A DNA stretch of 64,000 bases from Noviherbaspirillum cavernae. GTDB taxonomy: Bacteria; Pseudomonadota; Gammaproteobacteria; Burkholderiales; Burkholderiaceae_D. The notes beneath the pieces are model-generated. The model saw only the letters and a program-made list of their open reading frames with translations, was not told the DNA's origin and searched no databases. Location of the stretch: the NCBI RefSeq assembly GCF_003590875.1, contig NZ_QYUN01000002.1, positions 1,054,001 to 1,118,000 on the forward strand. Direction: 5' to 3'. The position numbers were made by a program, and so were the translations under genes. Below, in pieces: positions 26,373 to 35,604 of this stretch; position 1 is the stretch's first letter; each line of letters begins with the position of its first letter.

Positions 26373-27982
26373 TCCACGCTCCTGCCTTTCATTGCGAACA
26401 GCCCTTGCGGCCGCTTCTGGATAAAGACGATGATGAAAACGAGGATCGCGATCTTGGCCAGCACTGCGCCCGCGACCGGTTCGAGGAACTTGTTGACTTC
26501 GCCCAGGCCGAATGCCGCGATCACGGTGCCGGCCAGTTGCCCGACACCGCCGAGCACCACGACCATGAAGGAATCGACGATATAAGCCTGGCCGAGGTCC
26601 GGGCCGACGTTACCGAGCTGCGACAGCGCCACGCCGCCCAGTCCGGCGATGCCGGAACCGAGGCCGAAGGTCAGCATGTCCACCTTGCCGGTGGAGACGC
26701 CGACGCAGTCGGCCATGCGGCGGTTCTGCGTCACGGCGCGCACAAACAGGCCGAGCCGCGTCTTGTTCAGCATCAGCCACACCACGGCGACCACGAACAG
26801 CGCGAAGAAGATGATGACGATGCGGTTGTACGACAACACCAGCGAACCCATCACCGTCACGCCGCCCGACATCCACGAGGGATTCGCCACCTCGACGTTC
26901 TGCGCGCCGAAGATCGAGCGCACCAGCTGCATCAACACGAGGCTGATGCCCCATGTCGCCAGCAGGGTTTCGAGCGGACGGCCGTACAGCCAACGGATCA
27001 CTGTGCGTTCGAGCACGATGCCGACCAAACCGGCGACGATGAAGGCCGCCGGCAACGCGACCAGCAGATAGGCATCGATATAGGCAGGCAGGAATTGCCG
27101 GAACAGCATCTGGCACACATAGGTCGTGTACGCACCGATCATCAGCAGCTCACCGTGCGCCATGTTGATGATGCCCATCAGCCCGAAGGTGATCGCCAGT
27201 CCCAGCGCCGCCAGCAGCAGCACGCTGCCCATCGAGATGCCGTAGAACAGGTTGCCGATGAATTCGGTGCGGGCAAGACGTGCATTGATTGCATTGAGGG
27301 TATTGACGGCGGCGATACGCACCGACTCGTCCGGCTCGACATGACTGCCGTCCGGGTTCTTGTCGAGCATGCGCGTCAGGACCGGTTTCAGATTGGCGTT
27401 GGAACTGTCCGCCAGCGATTTCACGGCTTCCCTGCGCGTGGCGGCATCCTCGGATTGCAGGTTCGCTGTCGCTGCTGCCATTTGCAGAATCGATTTGATC
27501 TTCGGATCGGTTTCCTTTTGCAGCGCCTTGTTGATCAAGGGAAGCTGCGCAGCGTCGGCACCTTTCTGCATCTCAAGCGCCGCCGCCATGCGCTGATTCG
27601 GGTCGTCCGACAGCAGCTTCAATCCCGACATCGCTGCATCGACTGCGCCGCGCAGGCGGTTGTTGACGGTGATGCCATCCACGCCATCGGGTGTCGCGAT
27701 GGTTTTCCCGGTTGCGGGATCGAACGCCTGGCCGTTTTCAACGATGAACACCTGGCCATCGGGATTGGCGTAAAGCGTGTCTTCTTTCAGCGCTTTCAAT
27801 ACCTTCAGCGCATCTTCCGAGCCCAGTGCGGCCATCTTGTTGACCGCTTCGATACGGGCATCGGGGTCGTCTCCTGCCAGCGGCTTCAAGAGCGCGGCAT
27901 CGATCGCGGCGTGCGCTGCTACCGATGCCATTGCAGCCATGCACAACCAGCCGACGGCGATGATTCTTTTTATAAGTTTCAT
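26369..27982 (-). CDS. urtB: urea ABC transporter permease UrtB with long N-terminal extension
   Basis: A 537-residue protein. After a signal peptide come about 200 residues of helical, HEAT-like periplasmic repeats (LKPLAGDDPDARIEAVNKMA, ALEMQKGADAAQLPLINKAL), then a LivH-type permease domain (GIINMAHGELLMIGAYTTY, VVLGGVGQLAGTVIAAFGLG). This extended N-terminus is normal for UrtB and distinguishes it from LivH. It is 150 bp from urtA across a terminator-like hairpin. Confidence 0.95.
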   Translation of the reverse strand: MKLIKRIIAVGWLCMAAMASVAAHAAIDAALLKPLAGDDPDARIEAVNKMAALGSEDALKVLKALKEDTLYANPDGQVFIVENGQAFDPATGKTIATPDGVDGITVNNRLRGAVDAAMSGLKLLSDDPNQRMAAALEMQKGADAAQLPLINKALQKETDPKIKSILQMAAATANLQSEDAATRREAVKSLADSSNANLKPVLTRMLDKNPDGSHVEPDESVRIAAVNTLNAINARLARTEFIGNLFYGISMGSVLLLAALGLAITFGLMGIINMAHGELLMIGAYTTYVCQMLFRQFLPAYIDAYLLVALPAAFIVAGLVGIVLERTVIRWLYGRPLETLLATWGISLVLMQLVRSIFGAQNVEVANPSWMSGGVTVMGSLVLSYNRIVIIFFALFVVAVVWLMLNKTRLGLFVRAVTQNRRMADCVGVSTGKVDMLTFGLGSGIAGLGGVALSQLGNVGPDLGQAYIVDSFMVVVLGGVGQLAGTVIAAFGLGEVNKFLEPVAGAVLAKIAILVFIIVFIQKRPQGLFAMKGRSVE

Positions 27983-28043
27983 GTTTTATGTCTTGGTGAA
28001 GACAAACAATGGAAATGCCAACACTGCGAAATCTGCGGACGAT

Positions 28044-28077
28044 AAAAAGCCGGAGTGTGGGGACCCACGCCCCGGCT
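28044..28077 (-). terminator. intercistronic terminator/attenuator between urtA and urtB
   Basis: Leftward, an imperfect GC-rich stem (28048-28077) is followed by TTTTT (28048-28044). A second hairpin without T-run lies at about 28098-28121. Partial termination here would give much more UrtA than membrane subunits, as is usual for binding-protein systems. Confidence 0.7.
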
Positions 28078-28133
28078 CGTGCTGCGGCTTGTTTTGCCTT
28101 CCCCGCGATTGCCGGGGAAGGGCACAGGCGGCA

Positions 28134-29387
28134 TTACATGTTCTGCTTGGCCTCGTTACCTGTGATGAACGGGCTCCAGGGTTGTGCGCGCACCGGGGCC
28201 TTGGTCTTCCACACGACGCTGAACTGACCGTCCGGCTTGATCTCGCCGATCATCACCGGCTTGTGCAGGTGATGGTTGGTCTTGTCCATCGTCAGTTCAA
28301 AGCCCGACGGTGACTTGAAGGTCTGGCCGCCCATCGCCGCGATCACCTTGTCGGTGTCGGTCGACTTCGCTTTCTCGACCGCCTGCTTCCACATGTGGAT
28401 GCCGACGTAGGTCGCTTCCATCGGGTCGTTGGTGACGACCGTGCTGGCGTTCGGCAGCTTCTTCGCGACGGCGTAGGCTTTCCATTTCTTGATGAAGTCG
28501 TCGTTCACCGGATTCTTCACCGACTGGAAATAGTTCCATGCGGCCAGGTGGCCGACCAGCGGCTTGGCATCAACACCGCGCAATTCCTCTTCGCCAACCG
28601 AGAACGCGACGACCGGCACGTCGGTTGCCTTCAAACCGGCATTGCCGAGTTCTTTATAGAACGGCACGTTGGAGTCGCCGTTGATGGTCGAGATCACTGC
28701 GGTCTTGCCGCCGGTCGCAAACTTCTTGATGTTGGCGACGATGGTCTGGTAGTCGGAATGGCCGAAGGGTGTGTAGACCTCGTCGATATCGGATTCCTTC
28801 ACGCCTTTCGATTTCAGGAAGGCGCGCAGGATCTTGTTGGTCGTGCGCGGATACACGTAGTCGGTGCCGAGCAGCACGAAACGCTTCGCGCCGCCGCCTT
28901 CCTTCGACATCAGGTATTCGACGGCCGGAATCGCCTGCTGGTTGGGCGCGGCGCCGGTGTAGAACACATTCTTCTCAAGCTCCTCGCCTTCGTACTGCAC
29001 CGGATAGAACAGCAGGCTGTTCAATTCCTTGAACACCGGCAGCACCGACTTGCGCGAGACCGAGGTCCAGCAGCCGAACACAACCGCAACCTTGTCCTGT
29101 GAGACCAGCTGACGCGCCTTCTCGGCGAACAGCGGCCAGTTGGAGGCCGGATCGACAACCACCGGCTCCAGCTTCTTGCCCATCACGCCGCCCTTGGCAT
29201 TGATCTCTTCGATCGTCATCAAGGCCACGTCTTTGAGCGACGTTTCCGAGATGGCCATCGTGCCGGACAGCGAGTGGAGAATGCCGACCTTGATGGTATC
29301 GGCGGCCAGTGCCTGCGGCATCCAGGCAGACGCAACAAGGGTCAAAGCGCCGGCAGCGGTCGCTTTCAAAAGGGTGCGACGGGACAT
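28134..29387 (-). CDS. urtA: urea ABC transporter substrate-binding protein UrtA
   Basis: A 417-residue periplasmic binding protein. The N-terminus is a Tat-type signal (SRRTLLKATAAGALTLVASA, cleavage near ALAA), then KVGILHSLSGTMAISETSLK, typical of UrtA/FmdD. Sequence blocks FGCWTSVSRKSVLPVFKELN and FYTGAAPNQQAIPAVEYLM match urea rather than branched-chain amino acid binders. First gene of the urt-ure locus. Confidence 0.95.
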   Translation of the reverse strand: MSRRTLLKATAAGALTLVASAWMPQALAADTIKVGILHSLSGTMAISETSLKDVALMTIEEINAKGGVMGKKLEPVVVDPASNWPLFAEKARQLVSQDKVAVVFGCWTSVSRKSVLPVFKELNSLLFYPVQYEGEELEKNVFYTGAAPNQQAIPAVEYLMSKEGGGAKRFVLLGTDYVYPRTTNKILRAFLKSKGVKESDIDEVYTPFGHSDYQTIVANIKKFATGGKTAVISTINGDSNVPFYKELGNAGLKATDVPVVAFSVGEEELRGVDAKPLVGHLAAWNYFQSVKNPVNDDFIKKWKAYAVAKKLPNASTVVTNDPMEATYVGIHMWKQAVEKAKSTDTDKVIAAMGGQTFKSPSGFELTMDKTNHHLHKPVMIGEIKPDGQFSVVWKTKAPVRAQPWSPFITGNEAKQNM

Positions 29388-29953
29388 TGGTTGCTCCTTC
29401 TTTTAAAGGGTCATGGGAATGCGATAACTCGCGGAGCAACATTTAGCAGTTTGTGTGCCAATCAATGCATGCACGGATCAGTGCGGTTTGATGGGTCGCA
29501 TGCTGCATTGACGTGCGATGAGAGTGCGTTGGTGACTTGATATGGTGCCTTGCGCACCAAGCTTGATCGGCGACGCTGTGCATTGGTGCGTCGCCGATGG
29601 GGCGGAAGAAAATCGATGGATGCGATTCAGGAGCGCCTGGCGGCAGACCAAGAGCATCTAACAAAATGATTCCGAGGATGTTGTGCCCCTTGCAGGGCGC
29701 GCCTTGGCTGGCAAGCCAAGGCCGCTACGCAGGCGCAACGCATACGTTGCGAATCCCCTGCTTCGCCCTTGCCGTACCGGTCGTACTGTCTGCGGCGGCA
29801 CCCTTGCAGGGCGCGCACAGGCTTGCATGCCTGTGTCGTTACGCAGGCGGGCAGTAGGCCGCCCGAATTCCCTGCTCAACCCTACTCAGAACCGCTTCGC
29901 TGCATTTTGTTAGACGCTCTGAAACAATGCGAGAGAAATCGAACCGTGACGGT
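29388..29953. other. urtA upstream region with a 268-bp miniature element
   Basis: About 260 bp next to urtA should hold its promoter (nitrogen control is likely but no clear NtrC/sigma-54 site was identified). The rest is the miniature element at 29652-29919 and 34 bp to the fbpC stop. Two small GAACCG hairpins lie at the fbpC end (around 29941-29955). Confidence 0.5.
29652..29919. mobile_element. 268-bp non-coding miniature element with terminal inverted repeats, copy 1
   Basis: Ends read GAGCATCTAACAAAATG and CATTTTGTTAGACGCTC, a 17-base inverted repeat with one mismatch. Inside is a chain of hairpins (around CTTGGCTGGCAAGCCAAGG, CGCAACGCATACGTTGCG, ACAGGCTTGCATGCCTGT, GGCGGGCAGTAGGCCGCCC). 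No protein is encoded. A second copy of the same 268-bp length is at 60959-62487, interrupted by an IS3-family element. No target duplication is visible at this copy. Confidence 0.85.
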
Positions 29954-31051
29954 TCATTGTTCGACCGGGAAGGTCACCACATGATCGGCACTCAACTTGA
30001 TGCCGATCTTCTCGCCGATCGCATGATCATGGTGGGAGGGGACGAGCGCGAGCAACTGCTGGCCGCTGGGCAGCTTCAAGGTATACAGGAACTCTGCGCC
30101 GCGAAATGCCTTGCGCACGACTTCCGCCTGCAAGGGGCTCTCGTCGTCGTGGATCACATCGTCGGCGCGCAGCAGCACGTCGACTTGCTGCTCGTCTCGG
30201 TCATTGGTGATGCAGACATCGACGCCCTGGCATAGCGGCAGGCTGCCCAGTTCGATATTGACAAGCTGGCGCGGCAGATCGACCACGCCCGGCGTGAAGA
30301 CGCCCTGACCGATGAAATCGGCGACGAAGCGATCGGCGGGGCGGTGATACAGGTTGTAGGCGCTGTCCCATTGCACGATCACGCCGTTGTGCATCACGCC
30401 GATGCTGTCGGCGATGGCGAACGCCTCATGCTGGTCATGCGTCACAAGGATCGCCGTGGTGCCGAGTTCCTTCAGGATGTCGCGCACTTCCAGCGCGAGG
30501 CGTTCGCGCAGATCGACGTCGAGATTGGAAAACGGCTCGTCGAGCAAAAGCAGGTCCGGTTGCGGCGCCAGAGCGCGAGCCAGCGCGACACGCTGCTGCT
30601 GTCCGCCGGAAAGTTCATGCGGATACTGCCGTGCGTGCGAAGACAAGCCGACCAGCGCCAGCAAGGTGTCCACCCGCGCCTTGCGCTCGGTCGCATTCAG
30701 CTTGCGCAGGCCGAAGCCGATGTTGTCCCATACCGACAGGTGCGGGAACAGTGCGTAATCCTGAAACACCACGCCGACCTGGCGCGTTTCCGGCGGTGCG
30801 GTTGTGCCGGCCTGGCTCAATTCCCGGCCGCCCAGCACGATGCAGCCATCGAGCAGCGACTCGAACCCCGCGATCGCGCGCAGTACCGTCGTCTTGCCGC
30901 AGCCGGACGGGCCGAGCAGGCAGCCGATTTCGCCGCGCGCGAGCGAGAACGACAGACCGTGGACGACTTCATGGACGTTGCGACTCTGGCGATAGCCAAC
31001 GCGAATCGCGTCAACCGAAAGGTAGGCAGGGGAGGGAAGTGCGGCTTTCAT
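29954..31051 (-). CDS. fbpC: Fe(III) ABC transporter ATP-binding protein FbpC
   Basis: A 365-residue ATPase of the FbpC/AfuC class. Walker A GPSGCGKTTVLRAIAG, signature LSGGQQQRVALARAL, Walker B LLLLDEPFSNLD, and a C-terminal TOBE-like regulatory domain of about 120 residues. It powers the permease encoded divergently at 31140, and both starts flank a Fur box. No Fe(III)-binding protein gene is next to them. Confidence 0.88.
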   Translation of the reverse strand: MKAALPSPAYLSVDAIRVGYRQSRNVHEVVHGLSFSLARGEIGCLLGPSGCGKTTVLRAIAGFESLLDGCIVLGGRELSQAGTTAPPETRQVGVVFQDYALFPHLSVWDNIGFGLRKLNATERKARVDTLLALVGLSSHARQYPHELSGGQQQRVALARALAPQPDLLLLDEPFSNLDVDLRERLALEVRDILKELGTTAILVTHDQHEAFAIADSIGVMHNGVIVQWDSAYNLYHRPADRFVADFIGQGVFTPGVVDLPRQLVNIELGSLPLCQGVDVCITNDRDEQQVDVLLRADDVIHDDESPLQAEVVRKAFRGAEFLYTLKLPSGQQLLALVPSHHDHAIGEKIGIKLSADHVVTFPVEQ

Positions 31052-31090
31052 GGAACAAAATTCAACAATTGCACGGATGTAATACTCAAT

Positions 31091-31105
31091 TGATTATAAT
31101 TCTCA
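31091..31105. promoter_or_regulatory. Fur box between fbpC and fbpB
   Basis: TGATTATAATTCTCA is a 7-1-7 Fur dyad that, on the minus strand, matches TGATAATNATTATCA at 12 of 14 defined positions. It lies 40 bp from the fbpC start and 34 bp from the fbpB start, well placed to repress both when iron is plentiful. Confidence 0.78.
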
Positions 31106-31139
31106 TTCAGTAAACAAGTGCACAAATATTGTGGAGTTC

Positions 31140-32804
31140 ATGCGCAATCACAATCCGGCCCCGGCCGGACCGCAGCAAACCGGCAGCGTTCATCCCTTGT
31201 TGCTCGCTTCCCTTGCCATCGCCTTCCTGGTCGGCGTCCCCATCGCCGGCGTGCTTTCCAACCTGGTCGTCGGCACGGATCCGGCCGCGACCGACCCGAC
31301 TGCGGCAACTTTTTCCCATTTATGGGCGACCGTGCTGCCCGAATACATCGCCAACAGCCTCGCGATTGCCGCCATCGTCGCCGTACTGGGCGCGATCGGC
31401 GGCATCGGCTGCGCCTGGCTGGTCGCGGTATTCCAGTTTCCCGGCAAGCGTGTATTCGAATGGGCGCTGGTGCTGCCGCTGGCGATGCCGTCCTACGTTG
31501 TCGCCTATGCCTACACCGATTTCCTGCAGTTTTCGGGGCCGGTGCAAAGCGCCTTGCGCGAAGCCTTCGGCTGGCGTGCGCACGATTACTGGTTCCCGCA
31601 GATCCGTTCGGTCGGCGGCGCCGGCGTGCTGTTCGCGTTCGTGCTGTATCCCTATATCTATCTGCTGGCGCGCAATGCATTTCTGGAGCGCAGTCCGCGT
31701 ATGTGGGATGCCGCGCGCACGCTCGGCATGGGACCGTGGGCGAGCTTCTTCAAGATCAGCCTTCCGCTGGCGCGGCCTGCGGCGGCGGCGGGCATTGCGC
31801 TGGCCCTGATGGAAACGCTGGCGGACTACGGCGCGGTTGCCTATTTCGGCGTGCCGACCCTGACCACCGGCATCTACAAATCCTGGTACACCTTTTCCGA
31901 TCATGCTGCCGCTGCGCAAATCGCCGCCGTGTTGCTGATCGCGATCGTGTTTCTGATGCTGCTGGAACACAAGAGCCGCGGCCGGGCGCGCTATTACGCC
32001 GTCGGCAGCCGCGTCAAGGCGCAGGCGTTGCTGCCCCTCACCGGCGCGCGCGCCTGGACCGCATCACTGTTCTGCGCGATTCCCGTGCTACTCGGATTCC
32101 TGCTGCCGTTGGCGATCCTGCTGCATTTGCTGGCAGGGGAAGATACGGTGGAGCTGAGTTTTCGCTATGTCGGCTGGCTGCAAAACAGCGTCGTGCTGGG
32201 GGTGGTGACGGCATTGATCGCGATTGCAATCTGCGTCTTGCTGGCCTACGCGGCGCGCGTGACCAGGAGTCGTCTGCAGGCGGCATCCAACCGCATCGTG
32301 AGCATGGGTTACGCCGTGCCCGGCGCGGTGATCGCGGTGGGGATCCTGATCCCCTTGTCACGCATCGACGCATGGGGCGCGGAACGCGGAATGGCATTTG
32401 TGCTGACCGGCAGTGTGGCGGCCCTCATCTATGCCTATCTGGTGCGCTTTCTCGCGGTTTCCTACCAAAGCGTGCAGTCCGGCCTGGACAAGATCACGCC
32501 CAGCATGGACGCCAGTGCGCGCAGTCTCGGCCATGGCCTGGGTTCGATGCTGATGCGGGTGCATGCGCCGCTGCTGTGGCGCAGCGTGACGACGGCGGGC
32601 CTGCTGGTGTTCGTGGACGTGGTGAAGGAGTTGCCGGCGACACTCACCGTGCGGCCTTTCAATTTCGATACCCTCGCCGTCATCACCCATCAACTCGCAT
32701 CGGATGAGCGGCTCGGCGAAGCGGCCTTGCCCGCGTTGACCATCGTGCTGATCGCCTTCGTGCCTGTGGTTGCGCTGGCGCGGGCGATCGCGAAGGGCAA
32801 GTAG
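31140..32804 (+). CDS. fbpB: Fe(III) ABC transporter permease FbpB
   Basis: A 554-residue double permease with twelve predicted membrane helices, i.e. two fused six-helix units. Each half has an EAA loop: WDAARTLGMGPWASFFKISL and MDASARSLGHGLGSMLMRVH. The second ends KELPATLTVRPFNFDTLAV, characteristic of ferric-iron permeases. GGAG at 31133-31136 supports ATG 31140; an in-frame GTG at 31131 is the alternative. It forms a divergent pair with fbpC. Confidence 0.9.
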   Translation: MRNHNPAPAGPQQTGSVHPLLLASLAIAFLVGVPIAGVLSNLVVGTDPAATDPTAATFSHLWATVLPEYIANSLAIAAIVAVLGAIGGIGCAWLVAVFQFPGKRVFEWALVLPLAMPSYVVAYAYTDFLQFSGPVQSALREAFGWRAHDYWFPQIRSVGGAGVLFAFVLYPYIYLLARNAFLERSPRMWDAARTLGMGPWASFFKISLPLARPAAAAGIALALMETLADYGAVAYFGVPTLTTGIYKSWYTFSDHAAAAQIAAVLLIAIVFLMLLEHKSRGRARYYAVGSRVKAQALLPLTGARAWTASLFCAIPVLLGFLLPLAILLHLLAGEDTVELSFRYVGWLQNSVVLGVVTALIAIAICVLLAYAARVTRSRLQAASNRIVSMGYAVPGAVIAVGILIPLSRIDAWGAERGMAFVLTGSVAALIYAYLVRFLAVSYQSVQSGLDKITPSMDASARSLGHGLGSMLMRVHAPLLWRSVTTAGLLVFVDVVKELPATLTVRPFNFDTLAVITHQLASDERLGEAALPALTIVLIAFVPVVALARAIAKGK

Positions 32805-32823
32805 CGGGGGAAACCGAGGACAT

Positions 32824-32854
32824 AAAAAAGCCCCGGATCGTCCGGGGCTTTGCT
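32824..32854. terminator. bidirectional terminator between fbpB and the phasin gene
   Basis: An 11-bp perfect stem AAAGCCCCGGA/TCCGGGGCTTT with A-run before and a short T-run after; serves the convergent fbpB and phasin transcripts. Confidence 0.85.
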
Positions 32855-32914
32855 TGACCCTGCGCGGCCCGAGTCAGGCAGATGCCGAACTCGCAGCCTT
32901 GCCGGTTCTGGCTC

Positions 32915-33487
32915 TTACTTCTTGACGCTGGCACGGCCCGCTGCCTTGGTTGCGGCGGGTTGTGCGAACTGGCTGACCGCATTGTTGAGGTTTGCTTCGA
33001 GCGATTCAACGGCTTGCTTGGTGTTCTTGGTGAACTGCTCGTAACCGGCATTCGCATTGCCGATGGCCGACTTCAGCAGTGCGATGGCGTTTTCCGACCC
33101 GGCAGGCGCGTTCTTTGTCAGTTCTTCAACCAGTTCCAGCACCTTGCGGCTGGACTCTGAAATCTGCGATTCGGCAGCCTTGGTGAGTTCTGTCTGCACG
33201 TCGGTGGCGATGCCGGCCAGATGACGGGCATAGGCTTGCGCTTTTTCAGCAGCCGGTTGTGCAAATGCAGCACTCACCGACAGCCATTCCTGCGGGTCTT
33301 TTGCTGCGAATAATTGCTTCGCTGCAACATTGGATTCTTCGAGGGCGGTTTTTGCAACGGCGATGTTCAGGTCGGCGATCTTGCCGACGCTTTCAAATGC
33401 CTTGTTGGTCAGGCTGGAAATCAGGGCCAATTGAGCTTCAACGCTTGCTTTGGATGCTGCGGAAAATTGCTCAGGAATGGTAAACAT
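32915..33487 (-). CDS. phaP: phasin family protein PhaP
   Basis: A 190-residue amphipathic helical protein that coats polyhydroxyalkanoate granules. It matches the Phasin_2 layout: PEQFSAASKASVEAQLALIS, LTNKAFESVGKIADLNIAVA, AAKDPQEWLSVSAAFAQPAA and an Ala/Lys-rich tail (KAAGRASVKK). Start 33487 has a GGGGAAG site. The ~280 bp upstream are rich in TGCG/CGCA and GTTGCG motifs that could bind PhaR; this is only a suggestion. Confidence 0.93.
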   Translation of the reverse strand: MFTIPEQFSAASKASVEAQLALISSLTNKAFESVGKIADLNIAVAKTALEESNVAAKQLFAAKDPQEWLSVSAAFAQPAAEKAQAYARHLAGIATDVQTELTKAAESQISESSRKVLELVEELTKNAPAGSENAIALLKSAIGNANAGYEQFTKNTKQAVESLEANLNNAVSQFAQPAATKAAGRASVKK

Positions 33488-33769
33488 GTACTTCCCCTTA
33501 TGAGAAAAGAATCGGTCGATGAGTTGTGTCGATGAAGAGGTGAAAATCACGTCGCCCAGCATATTTTTGTGCGTCGCAACGAAAGGTATTTTAAGGATTG
33601 CCGGGGGCAAGTCAACTGCAATTGTTGCGAAGCACCAAAATACCACATTGACAACAAATGGTGCGAATGACAACGCAATCCGATTGACAAAAACCTGACC
33701 AAATGGCTGGGATATGCGTGCGTGCTACACTCGGCCCACTCCCACTGTTCGTCCTCTTTGCCTCGTTCC

Positions 33770-34669
33770 TTGAAAGCCTTCTACAGCGACCACTTCGTGC
33801 TGCCTCTCCCCGAGGGCCATCGCTTCCCGATGCAAAAGTACAGTCTCATCCGGCAAGGAGCGTGCGATGCGGTTCCTGGTCTGGAATTTCATGAGGCACC
33901 CTACACGAGCGATGGTGTGCTCGCGCTGGCGCATCATCCTTCCTATATAGAACGCGTTTCCACCGGCGCGCTGTCGCCTGCGGAACAAAAGGCGATCGGC
34001 TTCCCGTGGACGCCGAGAATGGTCGAGCGTTCGCGCCGCTCCGCCGGCGCCACCATCGAGGCGTGCCGTGCGGCATTGCAGGCCGGTGCGGCAGTCAATC
34101 TGGCCGGCGGCACGCACCACGCGCATGCGGATCGTGGCGAAGGATTTTGCGTGTTCAATGACGCCGCCATCGCGGCGCGGTTGATGCAGGCGGAGCGCCG
34201 GGTTCGGCGGGTTGCGATTGTCGATCTGGACGTGCATCAAGGCAACGGCACCGCGTCGATTCTTGCCTGCGACGATTCGGTATTCACCCTGTCGCTGCAC
34301 GGCGAACGCAATTACCCGTTCAGGAAGGAAACCAGCGATCTCGATGTCGCGCTACCCGACGGCACCGGCGACGATGCCTATCTGGCTGCATTGCAAGAGG
34401 CGCTCGCCGAACTGTTCCGTCGCTTTGCGCCGCAACTGATTATCTATCTGGCCGGCGCGGACCCGCATGAAGGCGACCGGCTGGGCAGGCTGAAACTGAC
34501 CATGAGCGGCCTTGCCGCACGCGATCATCTGGTGCTGGCCACGGCGCGGCAGCGCGGGATTCCGGTCGCGGTGGCAATGGCAGGCGGCTACGGCAAGAAT
34601 ATCCAGGACACCGTGGCAGTCCATGTGCAAACTATCGCCATTGCCTCTCAATATGCTATCGGCCCCTGA
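33770..34669 (+). CDS. histone deacetylase superfamily protein (acetoin-utilization AcuC-like)
   Basis: A 299-residue zinc hydrolase of the arginase-deacetylase fold. Zinc and catalytic residues are present: [20 protein letters not shown] (tandem His), [12 protein letters not shown] (Asp/His), [12 protein letters not shown] (Asp) and GGYG (transition-state loop). Bacterial relatives deacetylate proteins, polyamines or small molecules; substrate unknown. TTG 33770 gives the family-typical start [19 protein letters not shown]. The next gene starts 14 bp downstream, so it opens a four-gene run. Confidence 0.85.
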   Translation: MKAFYSDHFVLPLPEGHRFPMQKYSLIRQGACDAVPGLEFHEAPYTSDGVLALAHHPSYIERVSTGALSPAEQKAIGFPWTPRMVERSRRSAGATIEACRAALQAGAAVNLAGGTHHAHADRGEGFCVFNDAAIAARLMQAERRVRRVAIVDLDVHQGNGTASILACDDSVFTLSLHGERNYPFRKETSDLDVALPDGTGDDAYLAALQEALAELFRRFAPQLIIYLAGADPHEGDRLGRLKLTMSGLAARDHLVLATARQRGIPVAVAMAGGYGKNIQDTVAVHVQTIAIASQYAIGP

Positions 34670-34683
34670 GCCCTTATCCGAAT

Positions 34684-35604
34684 ATGCGTTTCCTGAAATC
34701 GACTGACACTGTACCGGCTGCCACTGCAAGCGCCACGCAAAACGCGCTGGTGGCCGCCATGCCTTTCCTCTTCGTGCTGATCTGGAGCACGGGCTTCATC
34801 GTTGCCAAATTCGGCTTGCCGTATGCGCCGCCATTGACCTTCCTGCTGCTGCGATTCACCGGCGTGCTGGTGATTCTGCTGCCGGTCGTGTTGCTGATGC
34901 GCGCCCCCTGGCCGGTGGGCCGCATCCGGCATATCGCGCTCGCCGGCATCCTGGTGCAGGCCGGTTATCTGGCAGGCGTGTGGTGCGCGATCAAGCTGGG
35001 CATGCCGGCCGGCCTGTCGGCGCTGATCGTCGGCTTGCAGCCGATATTGACCGCCTTCGCCGCGCCCATGGTCGGCGAATCGGTGCGTGGCCGCCAATGG
35101 ATCGGACTGGCGTTCGGCTTGTGCGGCGTCGGCCTCGTGGTTGCAAACAAGATCTCGCTGATCGGCTTGTCATGGCCGAGCATTGCGCTGTGCATCTTCG
35201 CCTTGCTGTCGATTACAGTTGGGACGCTGTATCAGAAAAAATATTGTGCGAACTTTGACCTGCGTACCGGCACGATCATCCAGTTCGCGGCATCGATCGT
35301 GGCGGTGCTGCCGTTTGCGATGGCGTTCGAGGGATTGACCCCGGCGCTGGATGCGGTGCAATGGACGCCGGAATTCATCGGCGCCTTGTTGTGGTCGATA
35401 CTTGCACTGTCGATCGGCGCGATTTTCCTGTTGTTCGCGCTGATACGCAAAAGCGCGGCGACGCAAGTCACCAGTTTGTTGTACCTGACCCCGCCGACGA
35501 CGGCTGTCATGGCGTGGCTCATGTTTGGGGAGGCCTTCAGCATGGTCGGCATGGCCGGCATGGTGCTGGCTGTCATTGGCGTAGCTCTTGTAGTGAGAAA
35601 ATGA
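34684..35604 (+). CDS. EamA/DMT-family transporter
   Basis: A 306-residue inner-membrane protein with ten hydrophobic segments made of two EamA repeats (IWSTGFIVAKFGLPYAPPLT in the first; LLYLTPPTTAVMAWLMFGEA in the second). Family members export metabolites and amino acids; substrate unknown. Its last base overlaps the thioesterase ATG. Confidence 0.85.
   Translation: MRFLKSTDTVPAATASATQNALVAAMPFLFVLIWSTGFIVAKFGLPYAPPLTFLLLRFTGVLVILLPVVLLMRAPWPVGRIRHIALAGILVQAGYLAGVWCAIKLGMPAGLSALIVGLQPILTAFAAPMVGESVRGRQWIGLAFGLCGVGLVVANKISLIGLSWPSIALCIFALLSITVGTLYQKKYCANFDLRTGTIIQFAASIVAVLPFAMAFEGLTPALDAVQWTPEFIGALLWSILALSIGAIFLLFALIRKSAATQVTSLLYLTPPTTAVMAWLMFGEAFSMVGMAGMVLAVIGVALVVRK

Noticed and set aside
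26363..28045. 560-codon plus-strand frame rich in His, Gln, Arg and Asp
   Set aside because: Mirror of urtB; its composition is the typical antisense shadow of a GC-rich gene.
29652..29919. Tandem hairpins considered as a CRISPR array
   Set aside because: Units differ from each other in sequence and length, there are no constant repeats with variable spacers and no cas genes.
31118..32707. 529-codon alternative frame over fbpB
   Set aside because: Overlaps the real permease in the same direction and shows Arg/Cys-rich low-quality sequence without motifs.
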